Assembly (NCBI GenBank): GCA_050309775.1
Contig: JBNRMV010000005.1
Coordinates: forward strand, 99,366-163,365
DNA: 64,000 nucleotides
Origin: DTU072 sp050309775
GTDB lineage: Bacteria; Bacillota; Clostridia; Christensenellales; DTU072
Reading direction: 5' to 3'
Part shown: positions 34,409 to 45,200 of the stretch, piece after piece
Position numbering within the stretch: position 1 is the stretch's first letter
Layout: every line of letters begins with the position of its first letter
Translations under genes and position numbers: made by a program
The notes under the pieces: generated by a model
The model's database searches: none
The model's input: only the letters and a program-made list of their open reading frames with translations
What the model was told of the DNA's origin: nothing

Positions 34409-36211
34409 TTATTCCACAGTTACGGACTTTGCAAGATTGCGCGGCTTGTCTATGTCGCAGCCCTTTGCTCTTGCAATATAGTACGAAAACAATTGCGTGG
34501 GTATCACCGATATGATTGGATAAAGCGTATCCGGCACATCGGGAATTGGTATAATGAAGTCGCTGACATTCTTTATGCCGGCATGGTCGGCAAAAGGTGT
34601 TATGGTAATGACCGTAGCGCCTCTTGACTTGACTTCAATGAGTGAAGAGTGCATTTTTTCCATCAGGTCTGTTTGTGTGGCAAGCGCCATAACCAATACG
34701 CCGTCCTCTATCAATGCAAGCGTACCGTGCTTTAACTCTCCAGCGGCATATGCCTCGCTTTGGATATAGCTTATTTCCTTAAGTTTTAAGGAGCCTTCCA
34801 TAGCCACAAAATAATCCAACCCTCTGCCAAGATAAAATACACTTTTCCTTGTGTAATTCCAGCTTGAGAAGTCGGCAATGAATTCGCCCAGTTCCAGCGT
34901 TTGCGCCGCCTTTTCGGGCAATCGGCTAAGCGCCGTCAACATGTCGCCATACTCTTTTTGGCTTATTGCGCCCTTTTGTCTTGCAAAATCAAAGGCAAAG
35001 CGCGTAATCACGGCAAGCTGACAGTTGTAGGCTTTTGTTGACGCCACCGCAACCTCCGGACCGGCATTGGTCAGCAGTGTAAAATCGCTTTCAAAGACTA
35101 TGCTGGATATAGGCACATTGCATACGCAAAGTACCTTGCCGCCTCTTTCCTTTACCATTCTGATACATGACAGCGTGTCTGCAGTCTCTCCGCTTTGCGA
35201 CACCGCCACGGTCAGCGTGTGTTCGTCAATGTGAAAATCGTCATAACGGAACTCACTTGCCATTTCGGCAAACAAATTCAGCTCCGGCAGCAGTTTTTTC
35301 AAAATGCGTTTGCCCACCATACCTGCATGCAACGCCGTACCGCAACCGATAAAATAAACTTTGTTTATGTTGCGCCAATATGCGTCATCGGTAATGGGCG
35401 AAACATAATTTTGCAACGCCCTTTTCAGCGCTTCGGGAATCTCGCGGATTTCTTTCTCCATATAGCTCTCAAAGTTGTGGCTTTCTTCGTCAAGCTGTCT
35501 GGATACATCGACGGTTTCAACGGGCTGACCGCAACCGTTAAAGTCGCATATCTCCACGCTATGCGACGTCACTCTGGCAAGCTGATAATTCTGAAGTACA
35601 ACTACCTTGCCGGTAAATTTTTGCAGACTTGTAATATCGGAACTTATGAAGTTTTCGTCATCGCCTCTGCCGACTATCAGCGGATTATCTTTCTTTATGG
35701 CATATATTACGCCGGGCTCCGCCGAGGATATTATGCCGAGGGCAAAAGAGCCTTTAAGCCGCCGCACCGCCGACAATATGCATTCCTTGACATCTCCCAA
35801 ATACAAGAATTCAATAAGATGCGCCACAACTTCGCTGTCCGTCTGCGAATAAAAATGTATGTTGTGCGCCTGCAAATATTCCTTTATTTCAAGATAATTC
35901 TCAATGATGCCGTTGTGTACGACAGCAAATTTGTGCGCTGAGGACACAAAAGGGTGAGCGTTGCTGTCCGACGGCTTGCCGTGCGTTGCCCAGCGTGTAT
36001 GTCCTATGGCCGTGCTGCCCGATAATGAATGAGCCGCCAGTTCGTTTTCAAGACAGATTATTCTGCCCTCTTTCTTTACTGTTTGAATATTCTCCCCGTC
36101 ATAAACGGCTATGCCGCTGGAATCATATCCTCTGTACTCAAGGCTTTTCAGCCCCTTGATGATTATGTCAGTCGCTTGCTTGTTTCCGGTATAGCCTATT
36201 ATGCCGCACAT
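34409..36211 (-). CDS. glmS: Glutamine--fructose-6-phosphate aminotransferase (isomerizing)
   Basis: 600 residues, full length. It makes glucosamine 6-phosphate from fructose 6-phosphate and glutamine, the first step to UDP-GlcNAc for peptidoglycan. The N-terminal glutaminase starts with the catalytic Cys2 (CGIIGYTG, RGYDSSG); two SIS sugar-isomerase domains follow (CGTALHAG, SQSGETADTLS) and the C-terminus is RNLAKSVTVE. GAGGAG precedes the ATG. Only 58 bases separate it from the upstream lipoprotein gene, too short for a glmS ribozyme. Confidence 0.97.
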   Translation of the reverse strand: MCGIIGYTGNKQATDIIIKGLKSLEYRGYDSSGIAVYDGENIQTVKKEGRIICLENELAAHSLSGSTAIGHTRWATHGKPSDSNAHPFVSSAHKFAVVHNGIIENYLEIKEYLQAHNIHFYSQTDSEVVAHLIEFLYLGDVKECILSAVRRLKGSFALGIISSAEPGVIYAIKKDNPLIVGRGDDENFISSDITSLQKFTGKVVVLQNYQLARVTSHSVEICDFNGCGQPVETVDVSRQLDEESHNFESYMEKEIREIPEALKRALQNYVSPITDDAYWRNINKVYFIGCGTALHAGMVGKRILKKLLPELNLFAEMASEFRYDDFHIDEHTLTVAVSQSGETADTLSCIRMVKERGGKVLCVCNVPISSIVFESDFTLLTNAGPEVAVASTKAYNCQLAVITRFAFDFARQKGAISQKEYGDMLTALSRLPEKAAQTLELGEFIADFSSWNYTRKSVFYLGRGLDYFVAMEGSLKLKEISYIQSEAYAAGELKHGTLALIEDGVLVMALATQTDLMEKMHSSLIEVKSRGATVITITPFADHAGIKNVSDFIIPIPDVPDTLYPIISVIPTQLFSYYIARAKGCDIDKPRNLAKSVTVE

Positions 36212-36269
36212 ATGTTCTCCTCATAATTTAGTTTGTGGTTTCCCCCTTTATTTCCTTCCTGTTTTCTGC

Positions 36270-39212
36270 CTATACGGATATTTGGAAATCGCCGGGGTCG
36301 GGGCTGGGTTTTTCTTGAGCATATATGAATCTGTTTTTCATTACGCTGGGCAGATTATCTAAGCCGTTATACACCGTTTTTGCAGTTTCGGACGGTACAT
36401 AAACATCTATATAGTTCGAGCTGATACCGCCGGAGAACTGCGTTGTTGTCTTTCCGAAAAACGCTGCCACCGGGGAGGTGTTTTCAAATACAAGGTATTT
36501 CAGCGCGGTGCAGTTTGCAAATGTTGCGTCCGCCATGCTGTTGTACAGTATCGGCATTCTTACATATCTGAGTTTTGTACAACGGTTGAAAGCGCCGGTG
36601 CCGGTTGTTGTCAGCTTTTTGCTGTCTTTTAAGTCTACCCACACCAATTCGGTACAGGCATAAAACGCTTCATTGCCTATGGTCTCAAGATTTGAGCCGC
36701 CGATAAAGTAGGTTATTGCAGTATCAAAGAACGCATTGCTGCCTATGGTCTTGAGCGCAGTCCTGCCCAACTGTTCAACGCCGGGATTGTCCAGCGCTCC
36801 GCCATAATATACTTCGCGCAGCTTTTTGCAGCCGGCAAAAGCATATTCAAGAATGTTGACGATATTTTCGGGCAGCCGTATCCTTTCTATGTTTTTGTTG
36901 AACGCATACGGTCCGATTTGGATGATATTTATGTTGTCATAGCTGTTGGGCAAAACTACTTCTTTCTCATCGCCAAGATAATAACCCAAAGCCCAACCTT
37001 GTGTGGGGGAACCGACATTGATTAGTTCCAGCACGGCGCGCTTGCCGTCGCCTATTTCTTTTATCATTGCTCTAGAGAAAACAGGCAAACTTCTCTTTGT
37101 GTAATTGCTGGCTCCCTTCTCAAAAGATGTTCGCATAGCCTCTACTACGCTGTCCTCTACAAAGACTTTGAACGGCTGAGTGGGATAGAAGAAGTCGGCC
37201 TCCTCTTTCCGCGCAAATTCCAGCCAGGACCTGTCATACTTCAGCGGTTGCGGCGCAATGACATCGTTTGCCAAATTTACTTCAATAAGGCTTTCGCAGC
37301 CTTGGAAAGGCCCGTCGCCGTACCACTGGAACACCTTTGAGGTTATGTCAAATTTTGAAATCAGTCTGTTGTTTCTGAAAGCAGACGCTCCCAGAGTTTT
37401 TAGTTGACTGTTTTCGCCGAACTCCACGCTTGTGATTGACGAACAATCTTGGAAAACTCCAAATTCGGATTTTTCGTTCTTTGTGCCGGGGAAATTCTTG
37501 TCGCCGGAAATATAGGCATCTCCGCCGATGTCCTCAAGCGAATCGGGGAATCTCAACTCCGTCAGTCTCTTTTGATAGTGGAAGGCTCCTTTGCCGATAA
37601 CTTTGAGTCCTTCGGCAAAAGATACCGAAATCAATCCGACATTGTTCTTTTGGCTGTGCAGTCTTATGTCAAACATGCCTGCGGGAATAATCTCCAACCC
37701 ATTGGCTTGGTCTGGGTCTGTCAGCGTGCTGAACCTTGTTATTGTTTCATTGCTCTTGAAAAGGCACCAGCCAAGATAATAATCGCTGTCAGCCACTACC
37801 GTTTCGCCGTCAATCTGTTCGATATACGGCACATTTTCAATGGCGTCTGCCTTAAACTTTACTCCCGGCATAAATATTACTTCTGTAAAGGTAGTGCCGA
37901 CAAAGCACCAGTTACCGATATGCGTAATTTCCGGATATATGAACAGTTTTGTGCCGGGCGAGGCTTTGCCTCTCTCTATTGTTCTGCCCCAGCTGCTGTT
38001 TTCAAAGCATCTCTCACCGAGGAATTTAACCGTCGGCGGCAGCGTAAAGCCGATTGTGCCTTTGCCGAGGTTTGAGGTGCCATAGAAAGCTCTGTTGTCC
38101 AGCACTTCGACAACTCCTTGCGGATGGAACTCTACCGTTTCCACCTTGCTACTGCTGAATGCGTCCTTGCCTATTGTTTTAACATACTTGCCTATTTTTA
38201 TTGTTCTCAAATTATTTGTTTTGTCAAAAGCTGCGTCGCCGATAGCCACAATGGGATATTCTCCGTTGTCATCGGCTATGGTGTCATAAACCTCCAGCGT
38301 GCTTTGCCTGTCGCCTGCCGATGTAATCTTGGTTATGGTAGCAAATTTGGCAAAATTGCCGCCCTTCCCGTCAGGTATGTCGTATGTTGCATTCGACAAA
38401 GTGAAGTTGTACAGTCTTTCATAATGCGCATACAGTGTGGTATTTTTCCAGAAATAAAAATTTGCGGAGTTGGTCACAAGGTGACCGTTGCCGTTCGGCT
38501 GGGTATAATAGCCCATAAATGCCCAACCGCCCAATTTTGTCGGAGTATGCTCATGAATGCTTTGGTTGCTGGGACTGGGAATGATGTCCTCCAGGCTTTG
38601 GTGATATGCCACTTCTATGGTAGCAGATCCACCCTTTGTATCCGTTCTTGCGTCATAGTTTTGGTAGTCCAGCTTTAGTCTGAATTCCGGCTCTACATTC
38701 ACCGTCATATCCACATAATCCTGATTCAAAGTCATTGACAGCACAGAAGACCCCAGATTGTAGAATATCTTTGTGATTGTGTAGGTCGTTTGACCTGAGG
38801 TTTCTCCTATTTCAAACTCAATCGTGGTACGGGATGAGTCGGAGCCGTCCAAAAAGTCTTTTGAGGCTATCTCAAATTGCTTGCCCTCTCCAGACAAGAC
38901 CACTTTGTTTATTTTCAGGTTGCTGGGGTTTACATAATCAATGACAATATGCACCCTTTCGCCTGCGTTGACCGGCATAATTATGCCTTCCTCAATATCC
39001 GTATAAACCTCCATCTTATTTGTTTCGGGGTTGAGATAATCGGGGGAGACTCTTTCTATTCTTGGCGGCGATTTAATGTCCAGCTTGGGCGCAATGATTT
39101 TTTCATCCTTTTTACCAAAAAGCGAACATGAGGACAATACCAAAATCAATAATATACCCATACCAATCGTCAATAACGATTTCTTAAAATTGCCGATTCT
39201 TCGCTGTTTCAT
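36270..39212 (-). CDS. Lipoprotein with BspA-type leucine-rich repeats and an InlB B-like repeat
   Basis: 980 residues. The lipoprotein signal ends in VLSSC at about residue 29. Residues 60-200 are a beta-rich region. About 215-270 holds a Listeria-Bacteroides (Flg_new/InlB B-type) repeat, GGWAFMGYYTQPNGNGH...TTLYAHYE. From about 300 to 950 there are LRR_5 units of the BspA/Treponema type, such as AIGDAAFDKTNNLRTIKIGKYVKTIGKDAFSSSKVETVEF. Such proteins are adhesins or scaffold proteins on the cell surface. AAGGAAGG precedes the ATG, 18 bases after the 2,150-residue membrane protein gene, so the two are co-expressed. Confidence 0.88.
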   Translation of the reverse strand: MKQRRIGNFKKSLLTIGMGILLILVLSSCSLFGKKDEKIIAPKLDIKSPPRIERVSPDYLNPETNKMEVYTDIEEGIIMPVNAGERVHIVIDYVNPSNLKINKVVLSGEGKQFEIASKDFLDGSDSSRTTIEFEIGETSGQTTYTITKIFYNLGSSVLSMTLNQDYVDMTVNVEPEFRLKLDYQNYDARTDTKGGSATIEVAYHQSLEDIIPSPSNQSIHEHTPTKLGGWAFMGYYTQPNGNGHLVTNSANFYFWKNTTLYAHYERLYNFTLSNATYDIPDGKGGNFAKFATITKITSAGDRQSTLEVYDTIADDNGEYPIVAIGDAAFDKTNNLRTIKIGKYVKTIGKDAFSSSKVETVEFHPQGVVEVLDNRAFYGTSNLGKGTIGFTLPPTVKFLGERCFENSSWGRTIERGKASPGTKLFIYPEITHIGNWCFVGTTFTEVIFMPGVKFKADAIENVPYIEQIDGETVVADSDYYLGWCLFKSNETITRFSTLTDPDQANGLEIIPAGMFDIRLHSQKNNVGLISVSFAEGLKVIGKGAFHYQKRLTELRFPDSLEDIGGDAYISGDKNFPGTKNEKSEFGVFQDCSSITSVEFGENSQLKTLGASAFRNNRLISKFDITSKVFQWYGDGPFQGCESLIEVNLANDVIAPQPLKYDRSWLEFARKEEADFFYPTQPFKVFVEDSVVEAMRTSFEKGASNYTKRSLPVFSRAMIKEIGDGKRAVLELINVGSPTQGWALGYYLGDEKEVVLPNSYDNINIIQIGPYAFNKNIERIRLPENIVNILEYAFAGCKKLREVYYGGALDNPGVEQLGRTALKTIGSNAFFDTAITYFIGGSNLETIGNEAFYACTELVWVDLKDSKKLTTTGTGAFNRCTKLRYVRMPILYNSMADATFANCTALKYLVFENTSPVAAFFGKTTTQFSGGISSNYIDVYVPSETAKTVYNGLDNLPSVMKNRFIYAQEKPSPDPGDFQISV

Positions 39213-39230
39213 AAAAAACCTTCCTTTACT

Positions 39231-42200
39231 TTATTTTTTCTTTCTTGCTCTCTTTTCCGCCGCATCATATGGGTTATAGACTTTTCTGCGTTTTATTATT
39301 ACTTTCTTAATTATGAAGAACAATCCTACTATGGCTCCGCCGCCGCCAAAAATGCCGCCGACAACTTTCAGCCAAAGCAGTTCGTCCCTCTCTCTCTGTG
39401 GCGGCTCTTCTTCCGGAGGCGCCACAACATTGAAACTGCGCGAGTATACGACTATGTTGTCATACACTACCTGTATTTTTACCGAACGCTCATTCCCGTA
39501 CAGCAAAATAAACGACACTACATCTCCGTCTTGTACAAGCATAAGATGCTCATAGCCTTCTTTGAAACGAATGAAACACTGCGACTCCTCAACTTGTATT
39601 ACGCCATTTTCTAAGAAGACGCCGCCGGATATTTCAAACACGCCCTCTCCTGCAGGAATAATCGGCGGTTCTTCCTCATCTTCCTGCAAAATAACGCTGA
39701 AGGTCTTTGCAAATACCGTGTTGCCGTCGTATCGTATTTCTATTCTGTACTCACCTGTTGCCGCCAGCGTAATGAAACTTACTTTTTTGCCGTCAAGGTA
39801 CAATTCCGCATCGGCGTACTCTTCGGTTAGGGTGACATTTGTGACTTCCGTCAAGTATATGTTGTTGTCCGAAAGTATAACTGACTGTGTGTCAAACTCC
39901 AATGCGTCCTCGCGCACAGGCTTGCCGTTGACGCTTACGGTTGTTGTCGCCTCCTCAAAGTTGTGACTGTCCGTCGGCGTAAACAATACCTGATACTCGT
40001 TTATTCCCCTTTTCAGCGAAGTGTCGCCCAGCCAGGAGAAGGAGCCTGCTACCTCAATGTCATTCAGCATTGCCACTCCTATTATATCATTATTTTGGAG
40101 TTTTGCAACGACTGAATAAGGCATAATTATGTCTTGAATAAATAATACGGGCGTTGCTTTTGTGATAGTAAGCGTCGCCGTCAGAGTCTGCATAAAAGAG
40201 TTGGGGAAAATCACCGTGGCAATGACATTGTACAACCCTACCTGTGTCTTGAAATTGTTTTGGTAAGATACCGTTGCGCCCTGCGGCAGCGCCTGATTGA
40301 GGGAAAGCGACTTAACCGTGCCGTCATAGACAAAACTTCTGCTTGCCATAGACATCGGCGGATATTCGTTCGGGGTGACTACCAATGTGCCTGTAATGAA
40401 AGTAATCTCATAGTTTTGCAATTCAAACGGGGTTATGGTGATAGGTAGTGTCAGCCCGACGGGAGAAGTCGGAAGATATGCGCAGTTGTAGACCAACTGC
40501 CTTGACATATTTGACAATGTGTCGGTGCCGCGCAATCCCGTAACGGTGGCGGTATAGTTTATGTTTTCTGTGCCTCTGACTACGCTTTTGTCATTTGCGC
40601 GTATAGTCAGCGGAGCTTTTGTTATTTCAAGGCTGACAACCTGCGTTTCAAGTTTATAATTTATCGAAAACTCCAGTTCCGCCCATATGTTGTAAGTGCC
40701 GACATTTTTCAGTCCGCCGTCAGACATTATTTGTGTTGAGACGCTCTCTCCTGCAACGACATTGTCAATAGTCAGCACAAAGGGTTGTTGTATTGCGCCG
40801 TTATAAACAACGCTGATATGACTTTCATTCCAGCTATGCGTCAGCTCTCTTTTCTGCACGGTGACCCTGTTTGTCCCCGCTCCTTCGGGAATGGAAAAAT
40901 CAAAGTTCGGCGTGTCCTTTACAGATGTAACATTATAAATACCTGCTGCAGGTCCGGCATAATAGTATTCCACATCCACCGATTCATTGGTTTCGGCGAC
41001 AAAAAAGCCGCGTTGAATGATAAAAGTTCTACCTGAAGTATAAGTTCTGCCTGCATAGACAAAATCTTTATAATCGCCATAGACGAATTCCACATAATTG
41101 GGCGCATAATCCACCGCCAGCCTGCGAATGCTGAATACGGGGTTGTTGACTATCTGATAATTGCTGTTGTCAGAAACGGGATAAGTAGTGTAGCTGCCTG
41201 CATTCATTACGCTGTTTACGGCATATTCATAGCCATATCCCAGTAAGCTGTATTCCCAGCTTACGCCGACGCTGTCGCCGTCAATAACACCGTCCAAAAC
41301 ATATGACGGCGTTTGATTGGTTTTGTTGTAAACGGCAGATGCCGTAATTTCCAAATTCAACTCTTTCTTTGTTATGTTGAGTACTGTCAGCAGCGTTTTG
41401 TCTTTGTAGTTGCGGCTGCCCGAAAAAATCGTCGTAATGTTATATCTTCCGGCATATTTGAAAGAAGTAAAGGACTCATTTGCCGAATTTTTTCCGCTTT
41501 GCACAATGGTGAAGTTGTCATTCAAAGGCAGCTCCCCTTCGTAACTTATGTTGTGATACTGCCCGTCATACTCCAAAGTATACTCCGTTTCAAAATACAC
41601 CGTTATGTCGGCTTTATTCACAGTCATCTGAGCAAGGAACTGGGTATTGGCATAATTGCCGTTTATGGCGGTGACATATGCCGCCACGGTATATACTCCG
41701 CTGTCTGTCGGCGCCTCTGCCAACAACTGTTCGCCTAAATAATAAGTATATATTGCGTCAGTTTGATAGCTCAACAAATCTATCGGGTGGGTCTTTTGTT
41801 GTCCGTCATAAGTCAGTTCAATGTCGGGATAGTTGAAAATGTCCGTCATCTGCGCATTGGCAACGGTCAAAATACCTTTTTCAAAGGTAATATTATAATT
41901 CGGCGCCGTCAAGCCATGCACAAGAATGTCATAGCTGCCGACATCGTCGCCTGCGATATAAGCCCCCTCAAAAACTGCCTGTCCCGACAAAACTGCGGCA
42001 GTGTCGCTGCCTCGAAATGCTATTTCGTCCAAAGCGTACTGCGGCGGCAAAGCGCCATAGGATATTTGCATATCCTTAGGTTTGATTACCAGTTCAACGG
42101 CAGTTATTGTTAACAGAACTTCTTTTGTATAATCGGTATAATTGGGTTTTGAAAAAATGCCTTGCACTGTATAACTACCCACATTGCGGTTGTTGTTGTT

Positions 42201-45200
42201 TATGTATGAGGCTGTGACGCCTTCGGGCAATTGCGCGGCAATGGCAATAACCTCTCCTTCATACTCTTTCTGAATGTCCTCAAAAACAATGCCTTGGCTG
42301 GGCAAAGGTATTGCGTTTACGGAAAGCGTTGCTTTTGTGACAATTACATTATAATTTGTCAAAGTGACGGCAAATGAGATTTCATAACTGCCTATATTGC
42401 TTCCGGCAGTATATGCGCATACTGCGGCGCCGCCTGCGGTCTGAATGGCGGCAAGCGCATTTGTCTGCGCCGTTTGTATTTGTTGTTGCGTTGCGCCGCT
42501 ATTGGTCTGCGCCTCAGACAAAAAAGTATATATCGGCGGCTCTTCCAGATAATTTACGGTCTTGTCGTGCATGGTTATGTTGAGGTTGGCTCTTGCCACC
42601 TGCACGGCAAAATCTCCGCTGAAAGAAGTAAAATTTACGCTGCTTATAGTCATAGAAACGGTATAATACCCGACATTGCGAATGTATGTCACGGGTGTGG
42701 TGCCTCTTGCCAGCGTGTAAGAATAGTTTTCCTCCGTCATTCCCACAGAGTCAAGGTTAAATGCCTTGATTTGGGTATAATCATAGTCCTCACCGTCATA
42801 AATGTACGGCGTATGCACACCTAAAATACCGCCTGTGCCATAAAAATCGGGTGCAGGCAACGGCGCTTTGGCTATTGTTATTGTCAGCGTTTTTGTGTAT
42901 TGGTACACAAAATCATTGCCCGGGAAGGAAGCGTTCAGCAAATATGTGCCGGCATTTACAATATAAGGGCTTTCTATGGGGTCAAAAACAACGCCGTTAT
43001 AAAGCCACTCAAAAACTATGCTTTGGCGCACGATTTCATTTATTACCAGTTGATGTTCAATGGCGCTGATGAGCAGACTTTGTTCCGGAGCGTATGTTCT
43101 GTTATAACTCAAATTTGATGCAAAATAACCTTGCGCAATGTCCTCTTTATAGTTCTTGCCGGGTTTTTTTATTGTCGGGCAGATGTTGTTGCCATAATCA
43201 TAGCCCCAAATGCTTAAATCGTATTGCGGAAAAAGCCGCAATTGCGCCACGGGCAATATATCGGATTCATATTCAATGACATGGTTATGTATGAGTTGTA
43301 TGGAGCTGTTTGCTTTGAGCGAAGAATTCACCGCGCCGCCGTCATACATCAAGGCGCCGCCGCCGTCAAAGCAATGAGTAATGCTGCCATGCTCTCCTTG
43401 CGCAGCAATACCATATGCCGCCGTGCCATAAAAAGAACTCTTTGTAATGTTGGCATTGTTTTTGCCGGCTATGCCGCCGCTATTTAAGCCTGAAAGATAC
43501 GCATGACTTTCGGCAAGAATGATATTGCCGTTGTTTTCGCCGGCTATGCCGCCGCTCTCTGCGCCGGATATTGAGCCATAAACCGTTATGTTTTCCGCAC
43601 TGCCTAATTCATCTATAACGCTGCAAAGCATGCCGGTATAATCCAGCGATATGTTTATGCCTCTAAGCCTGACATTCTTTATGCTGCCGGTTATGGCAGT
43701 CCTGACCAACGGCTCGTTAAGCAGCCCGATAATACTGCGCCCCCTGCCGTCAAGATTGGCTATCAAGCTCTCAACATTCAGGCTGTACTTTGTGGGTTGA
43801 GCGGAAGAATTTACTACTATATCATTTGCCAGCGCCGCATAAGTGTTTTCGGCAAGCGCGCTCAATCCTGCAAGCTGTGCCGCCGTAAAAATTAAATACG
43901 GGTCGTTCTGTGTGCCGCTGCCCGTCAAAGCATAGTCTTTTGTTATGTCGACAATCGGCTCAACTCCGGTATACCCAAATGTTTCCGCAAGCGTGAAACT
44001 TCTGCCGCCGTATATGTCGGCATGAGCAAAGGTAGCGCCGTAGCGGTAAGACGGAGTGTAACAATTTGAAAGCGTGCCTCCAACATTTGTCGCAATCTTA
44101 TTGTTCTGATTGCCGTTTATGAAACCCAGATTGCGGATTTGGCCAAAATTCTTGTCAAAAAGCGCAGTCGCCGGGAAATTATAAATAACACAATCATTGC
44201 CGTCATAATATCCGCTGAATCCCATAGCAATGTTCAATGGGGCGATTGCTGCCAAACCAAAGTCTATGTCTGCCGTCTGAAGAAAATAAAGGGAAAGCGC
44301 CGACTTGTACATAAATGCCTGCAAAAGCAAAATATCCTCTCTGTCTGCGACAATGAATGGTTGCTCCTCAGTGCCTGCGCCGTCAAAAAAAGCTCCTTGC
44401 AAGAAAGGATATTGATTTTCCGCCGCCTGCCAGATGCCGTCGTTATTTATTTTGCTCAACAGGTCGTCTTCATCGGTATTGAGCAGTTGCGCCTGAGTTA
44501 TTGCGCTGTTTGTGGTGGGCAAAATCTCTTGTTCATACCCTTCTTCCACTTCCCAATATAAGTCGGGCTGAAGCAAAGCCGTGCTGAAACAGTCATTTAT
44601 GTATGCGCTGCCGATAAAGCCGTAATCTATTATTTCGTAATAAGGAGTATCCGGCGATTCGGGTGTGACATATTGATATATCGGCTGCAAACCGGAAGTT
44701 TTATATAATATGCCGTACAGTTCCCCTTCGCCGTATAAATCCGAATAACAATATTGCATTTCCGTGTTGTCGCTTTTGCCGATAAGTCCGGCAACGGCAA
44801 GCGCCCTTTCTGAAAAATTTATCGGCTCTTGCGAAACATAGCGCACATCGATGAACGCATTGCCGTTTTTTATTGCGCTGCGATTGTTGTCGTTGTTCGG
44901 CACTCCGTTGACCCCGACAAGACCGCCCACCGACATATTATCAATACTTTTTATGCTGTTGACAACAAGTTCAATTTTTGCGCTGCATTTTTCTACCAAG
45001 CCGGCATTAAAAGAGGCTATGCCGCCAAATCGTGATGAGTTGGTTATCTCCGCCTTACCCATGTAATGACTGTTGCGGATAGTGCCGTAATTTGAAACAG
45101 CTATGCCGCCCGAAATTCCCAAGCCCGATGTTGTATTTTCACAGATATTCAAATAGCTTTTGCAGTTTTCTATAAGTCCGTTGTTTGTGGCGACCAGTCC

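Noticed and set aside
36212..36269. glmS ribozyme upstream of glmS
   Set aside because: Only 58 bases are available between stop and start; the ribozyme core needs considerably more and none of its conserved pieces is visible.
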